From the NCBI GenBank assembly GCA_017354895.1, contig CP071495.1, positions 2,277,001 to 2,341,000 of the forward strand: a stretch of 64,000 nucleotides of DNA, read 5' to 3'. A program made the position numbers and the translations under genes. Numbering within the stretch: position 1 is the stretch's first letter; each line of letters starts with the position of its first letter. The notes beneath the pieces are model-generated. The model searched no databases. It was not told the DNA's origin and was given only the letters and a program-made list of their open reading frames with translations. This stretch comes from Podospora comata (Eukaryota; Ascomycota; Sordariomycetes; Sordariales; Podosporaceae). Positions 35,054-46,768 of this stretch are shown here, one piece after another.

Positions 35054-35854
35054 AGGTGCCGAGAGCTCTACAATGGAAGCTTCGTTCCTTCGACTGCTTA
35101 GCAGGGGATCGCTGGTCAGTACGTCCGGGCAAGAAGAAGGTCACTCCACCGTAGCTGTTCTTCTACGGAGGTCAGTGAACCGTTTGGCGCGGAGACTAGG
35201 ACCGGGAGACCAGGACGGGTTTCGCAAATGTTGTTGTCGGCCGAAGTGAGCTAGGTTGGGATATGTGATGGACGCGATTCCGAGTTTTGTAAGCCGTAAA
35301 GTTCGGGAGACAGCGCGTGTTTAAAGGGGTAGATTGGTAGCCGAGCGAGAAAGAGAACCCCTTTCGAGACTGGTTGTTATAATAGTAGCTTTTAGACAAC
35401 GGTGGTGGCTCGTGTGCTGATGGCAGACATCAAAACATGATTGGGTAGGTTCCTGAGCATGCGTTCGCCAATAAATGAGCATGTGCCGAGCTCGATGAGG
35501 TAGGTGAGCAGTGGTAAGGTCAGACGGGGGTGCTAGACGACTGCTTGAGAAGAGAGAAGGCCTTTTCCATAGTCACCGAGCATAGAGCAGGGGAGAGGCT
35601 GTATCCAGGTCCGGGAAGATGCGCCTCTGCAGATGGGTAGCCAGGATGAGAAGGGGAAAGAAAAACTTCTTGATGACGGTGTCTAAGGAGAGTGACAGGA
35701 TGCGGGGGATGGGGTCAGGGTTCAGGGGGGCATATGAGGGTAAACTAATACACTGAGGACGAGTAGGCCTTCATGGTTGGGATTCCATGAAAAGAACAAC
35801 GGTGATAGCCATACCGGAAGTGTACAGACAGGCTGCATGTCGTGTTGAAGGAGA

Positions 35855-35899
35855 TGGATGGATGGATGGCAACCAGGGCCAAGGGCCAAGGGCCAGGGG
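35855..35899. repeat. GATG and GGGCCAA tandem units
   Basis: Four GATG units, then three copies of a GGGCCAA-like unit 15 bp later. Confidence 0.8.
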
Positions 35900-37930
35900 G
35901 GGTGCAGATGGAGGGGGGGCGTGTGTGCAAAGTGGGTCGGCAAGGGCTCGGATGCCGTGGGTGGTGAGTGATAACCTGAGCCACAAGTCAGGGTCCGTAC
36001 CCCAGAATGCCAAACGCCTGACTTGTGCGGTAGAGATGGCCCTGTCAGATACGGGTAACCTCTGGAAGTAACCCCCGGGGGCTTCGGGACGGACCTCATC
36101 GACTTCGGTTGGGTTTGGGGTAGCTCCAACGCTCCCAACACACAGCTGCAATATCAAGAGCCCGGGACCAAGAACCGGTTTGCCATGCTCGGGCGCTTGA
36201 TCCAGCTGGAAAGAGGGCTAAGGCGAAATGTCAAAGTCCAATCCCCGTTCACGCTTGGACTGATGAGAAGAGGTACCCAACAGGTACTAGCTGTCCTGGG
36301 TCCAACTGTTTGGTGGCCAAGTAAAAAGTCAATGAGACGGCCAATCGACATACTCCCAGACCACGCCCCTTGGCAGGAGAAATGGCAACACGCCCCTCCC
36401 CAATCAAAAGAGCCCCATTGACCTTTTTCTTTCTTTGGTTGCTGAGGGGTTGCTCCATCCAAGAACGAAATGGCAAAAAGAAAAAGAAAAAAAAAAGAAA
36501 AGAAATGCAAGACCGACCGGTTCTAGGGACGTCGAAGAAGATCAGTGCTAACGCCGAACATGTCGACTATGTGAGATACCGCCCCCACTAGGGCAAACGA
36601 CATGGGTTGACCACGACTTCGTGCATGACAGACACCCTCGATTCTTCAGGCTGGCTGGTCCTGGCTAACAGCGCTTACTTCGACTAAAATGCCATGTTTA
36701 ATGGCGCAGAACGTTCTTATTGTGCATCAAAGTTGGGGGCATACCGCGAAGAAGAAAGTCTATGATGGGGGGCGGTGTATGTGAGTGGTCGGGTTGCAAA
36801 GTCGGTAAAGAAGGGTCAGTCATCAAGGTTAGTTGGGCTCTCAAGCGGCATTGTTTCCTGAGTGACTTTTAACCCCCATCCCAGGTACTACTTCACCATG
36901 GCATGGTTCGGGGCAGGCGGAACTTGACTTGCGGCAGAAGAAAGAGAGAGGTGTGCAAGCAAGCAGGTAGGGTGAGGCGTCAGCCAAAAGTTGCCGCTGC
37001 ACCTGCATCTGTTCAGCAGCAACGACAGCCCAGCCGGGCATAAACAGGCAGTACCTGTTTCGACCACAAACGATGGGGTGGAGATGAACGGAAACGCTTG
37101 CCATGGGAGGAGAAAAAACGCATAGGACATGGGTTCAAATGGGTTGGTCTTGAAACTGCCCGTGGTGGTATGGGGCGGGAGGCGGATTGGATTTGCAAGA
37201 GGCGACGGCCACCAGCAACCAGTGGTCCATGCCCCATCTTGATGCTCACCTCCTTGTTCTGAAAGGAGGTTTGATGGTTTACCGTCATGCTGCCCCCGTC
37301 CAAAGCTTGGACACTGCCGGCATCGAGAGTTTAGTCCAGGGCCCAATGCGGAAGAAGGCCCCAGGCTGGATGGGATCAACCCATCTGGCATCTGCATTGC
37401 CGAGACCTCAGACCTAACTGTTGAACGACTGCGCAGTGCGACGAAGGGGAGCGTGATCGATCCTAAACGGGCGCTAGAGGTGTGAAGTAAGTCGCAGATG
37501 GGAGGAGCGGCACGAGAGGCTCGCTTCGATCCGCCCGTGACCCAGAAACGACGGCCGCCGGCTCGCCAACCTTGGCTCCGGGTTATTACTTTGCAGTCAC
37601 GGTGATATAAGCCGCCGGGCCAGCTCCGGTCATCATCATTCTTCTTGGATGTTCTTCAGGCTCTAGCTATTTTGGAGCCTCTGTGCGCATAAGAACAGAC
37701 GCTGCGCGAGACGAAGAGAGTGCGTCTGTTCTCTTGTCAGACCCAGGGAAACCCTGGCTTCAATGCGATGCGACATGGATGTGCGATTCGGACGCTGGAG
37801 CATTGCTTGCATGGGTTGCGGGAGCATGAGCCCCTACCTAAGACGGCGACGTCGACTGAACTTGGACAGAACCGTCGCAACAGGCTCAGAGGCGCGACAG
37901 TCAGGAACCCTGTCAGTTCTCTGGACACAA

Positions 37931-37952
37931 GAGATCCAGAGATCCAGAGATC
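37931..37952. repeat. Eight-base tandem repeat (GAGATCCA)
   Basis: Nearly three tandem copies of GAGATCCA. Confidence 0.85.
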
Positions 37953-40900
37953 GATCCGGCGTGTGAGCAGTTGCTGTTGAACCTTGTAACCCTGGTTTCT
38001 CAAAGAGCCTGGGGCGGGTAATAGCGACTCGATGCATTGTCTGTGCGTTCCGGATCCTGTCCCTGGTAAGCCCACATCACACAATCTTGCTGTAAGATCA
38101 ACGACAGCGTTTGGCGGGGCAGGCTACCGGACAAGTTGTGACAATACATTTGTCAATGCCATGAGTGTACTGGAGAAGCGCTCCATACTCTCCAGCAAAC
38201 AGCTCTGAGATGGCAGTCCCACGAATTGGCGGTCAGCTCTTGTGTTCTGTACCTCTGGACAGATACAGGTCTCTGCTCTCAAGTTCCGCTTCATCCCTCC
38301 CCCCCACACCGTCCGGGATCAGGGTTCCTGCGGGGCAACAGTGCCGGCAGGGCAGCCGCCCCAAGACGATCAATGAATCGTTCCGTTTTGGGTTTTGTGC
38401 CTAGGATCCATGAATTTCCCGGTGTGGTGTCGCTTCCTCTCGGCTGGCTATTGTGGCTCACCCTGCCCATGAACCATGATCTGCCACCCAACAATAGCCA
38501 TTATGCTGCTCCTTGTAATGCTTTTGTCGGCCATGCTCGGTTACAGGCTGACTGTTCGTGCTGCTTGTTTCTTTCGACACCAGCGCAGGTCCTGGAGCCC
38601 AATATCAAGACAAGAAAGATGCCATTGGAGCTGATCCCACTTGGCTCAGCCACAGCCATGTGCTACCCACGCTGCCATTTCGCCTCGCTTTGTCCTGTAG
38701 ACCTGACATGACTCTGGCCCAAACGGCTTGCCAAGACTGGTCCAGAACCTCACTTGTAAGTCGTGGCCAGCTTGGAACTGCGCTTTTGCACATGCCGCTC
38801 AGCGATTCAGGGACTCAAATACACGAATTTCCATGACCACATGGCCAACTGCAGAACGGGAGTGGGGTGGGAAAGCCAAGGCCACCGTTATTCAGCAGTC
38901 CAGGTCAAGGTGAGCAAGACAAACATGGAACGAAGCAGATCATCGCCGGCTCGTTTCGTTGTTGCTGCCCGAACAAAGCAGCGAAGACGCTCCCAAGCTC
39001 GGCCGTTTGTTGGTGCTCGAATCAACCAGCGCGCTGTTCCTAATGCCCTTGAAGATCGGTGCCGAACAAAGAAGCTATTTACGCCTACGCCACGGTGACC
39101 GACTTGTTGAAATCGATGCTCTCAGCTGCCGGCCGTTTCGCCAGCTGCGACTATCAAACAGCAATCGCCAAGGTCAAGTGAGATGAACTGCATGTAGTAT
39201 GTCGTCGATTTGGTGAGAAACTGGGCCTATGGGAGCTTGTCGGTCCATGTCGGCTTCGTTAGCTCGTTAGCTCTGTTTCCTCCATGTGCTCTAGCCATGA
39301 TTGTTAGACACGGCACGTATGTAAAGGCACCCGGATTCGGCAGGGCGCCGATGCCATCCTAGGTTGAGAAACACGATCCTTGTGCTTCTCAGCTGCACTG
39401 GGTGGTGAATTCGTTGGCCTTGCATAATGGCCTGGCCCTGTTATTGCACCTAGAATACTGACCAGATGCGGACGTGATGTGTAGGCGGTACCTAGGGAAG
39501 TGCTGGCGGCTGGTTTAATCGGACGAGCACCCCGTACAGCTGGCCACTGTTCTACAGCTTAAAGATGCGGCTCGACCGCCCCTCCCGGCACACAAGACAA
39601 TTTGACTCTTGGCGACGTCATTCTCCCGTAGAGAACAAGGCTACAACTGTAGGCTGATCCATACGGAATATGGTGAGCAGTTCTGAACGTAGTATCGTGT
39701 ATTCGAGCTGTGCTGTACATACCTCAAGGCCACATCTCTTTTCTGATCATAGCAACCGCGCCCAGCCAGGGTGCCAGACGCCCGGTCAAAAGGCTGACGG
39801 GCTTCCCGTGGTCCATGCCGCGGGAAAAAAAATCATTTTTTTAGACAAGAGATGCAAAGATGTGACCATCTACCCAAGGTGGCGGTGAACGACACAAGAA
39901 CAGATCTTGGGTAGCAAGCATGCATATCATCTGTCGCCCGACAAGTGTCTCAAAACCTTGTCCCTGCCATCCTGACCGCACTGAATACAACATCGTGAGC
40001 AATGCGACGCCATGTCGAGTGAAAATCCCCTCGGTTCTGCGACAAACGCATTTAGTGTCGACCATGCAGATGAGCTTCACCAGCGGTCAGTTGCATTGCC
40101 TCCAGAGACTAGGAAGGAGGCGCAACTGGTGCAGGGGTTTCGTTTCTGTGAGAGACGGTGAATTGTATCTGTGTGGTATCTGTGAGTGAATCCTGCTGTT
40201 TTTTGCAGATTGTGTTCAGATCGCCTCGGGTAGATGCCGCACACGCAGCAGCCTCATCAGGTGCCGCAGCATGAGTTGGACTGGCGAATCAGCCAAAAGA
40301 GGGAATCGGCAGGACACAAGAATGACTTGTCAGTACTGCAGTAAACCATCAAGATGTTTCACCTCTTGTCCAGGCCAGCCGTTTGCACAGAATGCGGAGG
40401 AACAGGCCGGTATACGGTACACGTACACCAGGCAGGTCGGTCTTCGGGATCGGGCGTCGACATGGAATTGTTTGTGAAGCCCGTGAGCCTGTCGGGAACG
40501 TGGACGAGTCTCCAGCAGCATTGCGCTTTAGGGCATTCAGGGCAGCTGGCCGAGAACCGGTTCGACCAATGGCGAACTCGGTGGGCGTTTGACCTCAGCT
40601 TCCCGCGAAATCTCATGTTTGACTGCATCGAATGCTGCCGTGTTCTGGGGCTGGTGTTCCCAATGACACGGTTCCTCGCTGGCGGGCTTGCAAACGGGCG
40701 TGAACCAATGGCGACGAGGGAATGAATAGGACAATTGATGCCCGGGTCGCCTTGTGAGGTTTTTGTTCCCGCCTCGCGAGCTCTTTCGCTGTCAAGGGTG
40801 ATATCGGCTGTCGGATAATTTGGAACATTGGAAGCTTTATCGAATTCGATTCCCATGTGCGGACAAAAGAAAGCTGAGACCTTGGGCTTGGAGTCTTGAT

Positions 40901-41490
40901 TCGATGAGAAGGAGACGGAAAGACAAGACAATGGAAGATGGAGGTGGCTCAGCTGGGCTTGGATGGGTGGAAGTTGAAGAGTGTGGCTAGTGACCGCACT
41001 ACCGGAATGTGGCTTTCCTTAGCGCTATGCAACACTGGTTCGTGTGGCCAAGACGCCAGGCTGGGTCTCCCATGCTTGATCAACCAGCGACTTCAACTGC
41101 TTCCTTTTCAGCTTACATGAGCATCAGAGAGAGATCTAGACAACTCTCGGATCTCAATATTCTCAAAGATAAGCCTTTTTGAAGCGATTCACGGTTCCAG
41201 GCCTGGATAGACTCGCTTTCTGGTAACATTTTGCATACATCTCAGCTCCCCTCTCTGGTTGATCTCTCTTAACTGACCACTCTCTGGCAGCCATCCACAT
41301 ACCCCCCAACTTTCTCCATTACAAACCCACGTGCACGGCTTCCACATTCGACGGGCTTCTGTCTGCCACGGCACCACACCGCACCTTCACCACGTTTTGA
41401 ACCGTCAGCTCTCTTGCTTCTGTTCCTGGTGAAGCGAGCGAAAAGCAACGAATAGGGAACCTCACGTCTGCTTCGCAACCACCACCCACC

Positions 41491-42694
41491 ATGGCTGACG
41501 TCCCGCTCTATGTCGTATCCGACTACTCGTCTTCGGAAAGACGGATCACCCCCTCATGGTCTATCGCTCAGCTCAAGACCAAGTTGGAGCCCATCACCGG
41601 CATTCCTCCTTCCTGTCAGCACATCTTCCTCAAGACCTCGTCCAACGATGGGATTCCGATCGAGGCTTCGGACGAGGAGGCGGTCTATCTGCAAAGCTTT
41701 CCGCTAGCGCCATATGCTGAATTGCAAGTAAGTGAGACAAACCCGATCCGTCCCTGTGCCCCTGAATCTATTCGGCCGGGGAACTTTGGTGTGCAGGCGC
41801 CATCAAAGCGCAAGTAAACAAGGTGGCGCTGCCATCATCCTGTTGGCACATGGGCAAGGCAGGCCATCGGGCCCTGAGACATGGAGCACGACGTGCCGCC
41901 GCACGCCAAATGCTATTCAAGTGACGCGTGGCGGCCGGCTTCTAGTGGTGCTCGCGAATCGTCCTATGATGTTGCCTTCTCCTTCCGGGGTCGGTGAGAG
42001 CCACCACGTAGGGGATGTACGTCGAAGGTGCATCGTGCCCTGATCTCCAGCCGCTCCAGGGGCAGGTGTGTGTGTGTCCAGGGCTAGCTCGGAAGCCATT
42101 GGGCGCTCTCCTGGCCCCCCCAGCTAGTTTCTTGCTGGCCATATGTCGGTCCGAGGAATCCCTCGAGATGCAAGCTTTTGAAACCCGCAGACTAACAGCG
42201 CTTGGCAGGTTGTTGATACGCGGCCAGCGTCTGCCAGGCCCAATTTCACAAGCGCCGTAGGCGTCGAGAAATTCGAGCTGCCTGAAGAGGAGTACGAGAA
42301 GAAGACGGACTCGGTCCTCGCATGGAAGAAGGCTCAGAAGCTCGGGCGATTCGACCCGAACGCCCCGACCCATGAGCAGGCCAAGATCGACGCCATCGCC
42401 AAAGAGATTGGGGCCCGAGGAATCGCGGTGGGGAAGCGGTGCAGAGTTGGTGGTGACGATACGAGACGCGGGGAGGTCAAATACGTGGGGAGTGTCAAGG
42501 AGATTCCGGGTATTGGTGCCTGGGTGGGCGTCCAACTGGACGAGCCGGTTGGCAAGAACGACGGCAGCGTGGGAGGTACGCGCTACTGGGGCGAAGAGTC
42601 GGAGCTTAAGCGTGGCGTGTTTGTGAGAGCAGAGCGGGTGGAGGTCGGGGACTTTCCTGTTCTGGATGACCTCGAGGACATGGAGGAGATCTGA
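41491..42694 (+). CDS. Tubulin-specific chaperone B (cofactor B, CAP-Gly protein)
   Basis: Two exons, 41491..41727 and 42209..42694, with a 481-bp intron (GTAAGT donor, ACTAACA branch and CAG acceptor). The CDS is 723 bp, 240 aa. Residues 1-79 form a ubiquitin-like domain beginning ADVPLYVVSDYSSSERRI. A linker follows with ELPEEEYEKKTDSVLAWKK. A CAP-Gly domain spans roughly 155-225 and includes GKNDGSVGG and YWGE. The protein ends in the acidic tail LDDLEDMEEI, in the style of cofactor B C-termini. It captures newly folded alpha-tubulin and, with cofactor E, helps assemble tubulin dimers (yeast Alf1, fission-yeast Alp11). The intron is by far the longest in the window. Reading into it extends exon 1 by 29 codons to a stop, so retention would give a UBL-only product. 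Confidence 0.94.
41728..42208 (+). other. Unusually long intron of the cofactor B gene
   Basis: At 481 bp it is several times longer than most introns in the window. It ends with a canonical branch site (ACTAACA, about 10 bases before the acceptor). I found no internal exon that keeps the frame. Confidence 0.8.
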
Positions 42695-44613
42695 AGTCCA
42701 TCACCACACCAACATATGCGTACCAATGGAAACCTTGACGCTGTCACCATCTTCTGCTGCCCTTGAGGCTTGATTGGCTCTCATATCGCGCCCAGCACCA
42801 TCTGCCTAGTTGGCTAGTCGCAGAGGCCCGTCCCGATGCGTTAGTGGGCTGCACTCTTCCCCAGGTTCCTGAACAGCTGCGCGAAGCCGCGGCAAGATGG
42901 TGTCCCAGTCATCCTCCAGTGAGCCCGTCTTGCTCCCAAGCGCTAGCACTCCCTGATACACTTCCCGTTATTTTGTTGGCACCGAAAAAGCCGCCAGCTT
43001 GTAAGCAGGTGGCTGGCCCTTGAAGCCGACCTCGAGACTGCCGTTTCCCAAGCTTCTGCGCCATTGCCGTGTTACCAACATGTGGGTAGTCACCCAGACT
43101 TGCAGTATGACTGCCTAACGGTCTCTACTTTAGCTCACCGGGCTTGCAAAACTAAGTGAGATTTTCCGCCGAGCAAATATCTCGTCCAAACAAGCTCCAG
43201 AAAGATGCCCTCAAGATATACCATTACCAGCTCAGGAAAAGGGGCTCAGGGGCAATCAGGCACTGAAAACCTCGAAACGACAAATGCGACAAAGGGAGGA
43301 TATGTCTACTCAGGTATCGAATTTGCATTTAACCGCATCTCTCACTGCGAGGTATGGTGCAAGGGGTTGATGGGCCCCGTAACGCCAGATGTTCGAACTC
43401 CATGCAGGGCAAGACGTTTACCCCTGAGTGCAACGCTGCCGTTAACAGACCATCTGTAGCAACCCTCTCAAATTACCACAAAATATCCATTTTGCGTCTT
43501 CGCCATTTCTTATGCAAATAACTCATCATCACTGGATATTTTATCTCTCGAAACATCAGCTTTTCTCTCCAATCTTGTCTTGCCAAATATCCTTTTTGTT
43601 GACAAGTCGGCATTTGATTAGTGGTAGCGCTGTCAGCAAAAACACCAAGCGTTGTTTAGCATCTGAGACTCGGAACGTCGATCACAGAGACAGGATCTCA
43701 AGGAGCAAAAAGCTTCCGAGCCAGCAAAACATCTACGAGTCCAAACAAAAGTGTTTTCTTTCGGATCACTTCCGAAGTAATCGTCGTTGGATCAGCTTCG
43801 CTTTCGTATGCTGCGTGCAAAAAATAGATCCAGTTTACCTACAGCTTTGAGGCTCCACCGAACAGCGCATTCTCTAGTTCAAGTCGTCTCCAACAATATA
43901 CACTATCAACAGTCATCGATGGTAACATACTGACTCTAGATCATAATTGCATCAAAATCATCGAGTTTTGAAGAAAGAGCAACAAACATCGTCCAATTGC
44001 ATAAACAAACAACCCTGGCCATCAGTGAGGCACGGCCGCTAGGTGGCACTAGGCAGGTTGCAGTTGCTTTAAACTGAACGGGCACTAAAACATATCCAAA
44101 ACGCCCCCCTTTGTAGATGCATCACACACATCTTGCACACACCAGCTGCTGGTGTCATATTGTCGGCGTCCTTGTCGCGCACGACCTTAATTGCGCCTTT
44201 GAATGGCAGCTTAGCCTGGGCAGATGCCATCATGGCCAATGCAGTTCCCGTTTCTGCCCGGCTACTGCGGTACCCGTCTTGTTGCCGTCGTGAGCTGCAA
44301 GGGAGCAGTACTCATCTACCAACCTCAACCCCTCACCACACACCCAGCATATGTTTTTCTCCGACGATCAGGAATAGACCAGCCAAAGCCATGGTGAGAT
44401 GCTGAGATCCCCAGAACGCGGAGAGCCGGCCCTTTTCCAACCCACCACCCCCACCTGCCGCGTCTCCCCTCCGTTCCCTTTTCATCAGAGTTGCTCCGGC
44501 CCTTCCGCGCGTGTGGCCGATTCGAAATCGTCATCGCCGTCATTCAAGCCCATCACATCTTCCAGTCTGGCTTGGAGCGACGTCGACCGTTGCCGGCCGT
44601 TGGATCTGGAATA
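42695..44613. other. Intergenic: 3' side of cofactor B gene, upstream of RING gene
   Basis: No supported gene. Short frames near 42763-43023 and 43205-43459 have no recognisable content. The last ~250 bp, with CCACCCCCACCTGCC-like pyrimidine-rich sequence, is a likely promoter/leader for the RING gene. Confidence 0.5.
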
Positions 44614-46382
44614 ATGATGGCTTCAATACGGACTCTCCTCCTCGCCTCCCTCTCGTTGGCAACCGTCAGCGCTCAGGATGCAAGGATATCTTGGATCGAA
44701 AATGCCCCGGCGTGGCAGGAAGAATCGCTGATGCATCTCCAAATCAGCCCACCCGAGAGCTCGATTCTGCAGCTGACATTTGATGTCTACCCGTTGACCC
44801 GCGCGGTCGGGTTGAACGAGAGCACAGAAGTCAGAGACGTGAGCGCGCCAGATACAGTGGTAACCTGAAAGTGCTCTTGTGCTAACGTTGCACAGGACTA
44901 TCGAATCCAAGGCTTTTTAACCTACGCCGATGATCTCGAAGCCATGAACAACCAGTCGATTGCCCTGGTCAGCTGCGACTCCAACAGCTCGACGAGCCTC
45001 GTGGGCGAGCTCATCACGACTGCCAAGCCGAGGGCAATATTGCTGTACAGCATCAAGGGGAACTGCTGCGCGCTGCAGGGTTCCTATCAGGACTTGGAAG
45101 GGACGCCTTACGATACATTGTTCACCATGGCGAACCAGGAGGAATCCATTGCTGCCATGAACAGCACACGCTTGGCCGGGGCGTCGGCTGCTGCCACCAT
45201 CACTGGCGGCATCACTGCTGCCGGCCCGGAAACGAGTGCCCAAGTACCGCACAATGGGAACAATTCGGCGGTGGCGATGAGCATCCTGTATAGCATTACA
45301 GGTCTCATCACGCTCCTCTTTCTCGTTATCATTGCGACGGGCGCTATCAGGGCACATCGATATCCGGAACGATATGGGCCGCGATCGGGTTACGGCGGAC
45401 GGCCCCGACAAAGTAGGGCAAAGGGGCTGGCGCGCGCGGTGTTGGAGACGCTTCCCATTGTCAAGTTTGGGGATCCGGCACCGGAAAAACCTGATCCAGC
45501 CCTCGAGCTCGAGTCCCAAACATCTCGATCGTCATCCGAGCCGGGGGTAGGGACCAGATTGTCAGCCATCCCAGAGGAGCCCAAGACGCCCAGGACACCC
45601 AAAACACCCAAAACGCCAGCAAAGCGGCAAAATGAAGGTCTGGGGACAGTCTTGGAGTCTGAAGATGACGACCAGCCAGCCGTAAACCCAACAATTGCTG
45701 CCCCCAAAGACGCCAATGGTGGCGAGAATGGGACCAAGGACGGCAAGCGGATATCAGAGGAGCACCTCGGATGCTCAATCTGCACCGAGGACTTTCTTGT
45801 GGGGGAGGACGTACGAGTGCTACCTTGTGACCACAAATTTCACCCGCCGTGTATCGACCCGTGGTTGATCAACGTATCCGGGACTTGTCCACTGTGGTAA
45901 GCGTACTGCTCAATGCGTTTTATTTACCAAACACTAACCTCCACAGCCGTCTCGACCTCCGACCCCACGACGAGCAAAACCCAGAAGACCCTCATCACCT
46001 CGCACCACCCTTGGCCGGCGAATGGAATGAGAATAACGCTCAAACGACACAGCAACAACGCCGGAAATCACTACGGTTCCTCGACCTGCACCGCCTCCGG
46101 CACGCCTCGGTTGAGGAACGGATTGAAATCTTGAGAAGACACCGATCACAGCAGCAGTTGAGAGAGTCTCAACCACCGCAGTCGTCTTCGTCGGGGTCGA
46201 CGACGGCAGATTCGGAGGAGCATCACAGCCGACGGGCGAGCTTGGCGGATAGGCTGAGGGACAAGTTTAGGGTTCATACCACTACGAGGCAGGATGGTGG
46301 TGATGAGGAGATGACAAGGACGACGACGACGACAACAACAACAACGGCAAGGGAGGCTGGACCACCACCGGTCTCGACATAA
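44614..46382 (+). CDS. Transmembrane RING-H2 E3 ubiquitin ligase (PA-TM-RING-like)
   Basis: Three exons, 44614..44838, 44896..45896 and 45947..46382, with introns of 57 and 50 bp. The CDS is 1,662 bp, 553 aa. Residues 1-21 are a signal peptide. The lumenal part (about 22-200) has several N-glycosylation sequons and resembles a protease-associated domain. One transmembrane helix lies at about 203-226. The RING-H2 is Cys368-x2-Cys371-x14-Cys386-x-His388-x2-His391-x2-Cys394-x11-Cys406-x2-Cys409. The last intron splits the codon of Cys409, restoring the CPLC ending. A KTPKTPKTP repeat precedes the RING, and the tail is Gln/Ser-rich with a Thr homopolymer. It should ubiquitinate membrane proteins in the endosomal/vacuolar system. 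A second ATG directly follows the first; either could start. Confidence 0.92.
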
Positions 46383-46735
46383 CTACGACAACACACACGA
46401 CAGGAGCAACATTCTCCACTTATAATGACCGGAGCTTAATGGCGAAAGAATGACATAATTCGCCGAGTATACGACAGGACGGATAATAAGTAATGTTTTG
46501 GATAACTATGGGAGACTCTTTGATAGAGAACACCAACAAGGCAAACGCGATGGGGGTTTAATATTCTTTTTTTAGCGACAATCTTGGGGAATACCACGGG
46601 CATTTTGGGACAGGAAAGGGGCCGGTATCTGGACAAAACTCAAATTGGTCAGGAGGACAAGGACAGGACTGGATCGGTTAGACAATTTGGCGTTCTTTTG
46701 CGTGATGGTTTTGCGGTGATATCATTGCATTTGGC

Positions 46736-46736
<1 letters not shown>

Positions 46737-46766
<30 letters not shown>
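46737..46766. repeat. 30-base poly(T) run
   Basis: An uninterrupted run of T; length may be affected by sequencing error. Confidence 0.9.

Positions 46767-46768
<2 letters not shown>

Larger units (their letters stand above)
35054..41490. other. Long region without a supported gene; right end is tubulin cofactor B leader
   Basis: About 6.4 kb. Many short frames on both strands, the longest 190 codons (40359-40931, minus), none with a recognisable domain or a convincing splice partner. Composition is even and not obviously AT-rich, so there is no plain sign of repeat-induced mutation by eye. Local repeats: GATG and GGGCCAA units at about 35855-35899, and an eight-base GAGATCCA repeat at 37931-37952. 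The last ~250 bp before 41491 is pyrimidine-rich and looks like a leader. Confidence 0.5.

Noticed and set aside
36154-36510. 118-codon minus frame with a hydrophobic, Phe-rich start
   Set aside because: The signal-like start comes from a poly-A/T tract; the rest has no family resemblance.
40359-40931. 190-codon minus-strand frame in the gene-free stretch
   Set aside because: No recognisable domain, no signal peptide and no plausible splice partner.
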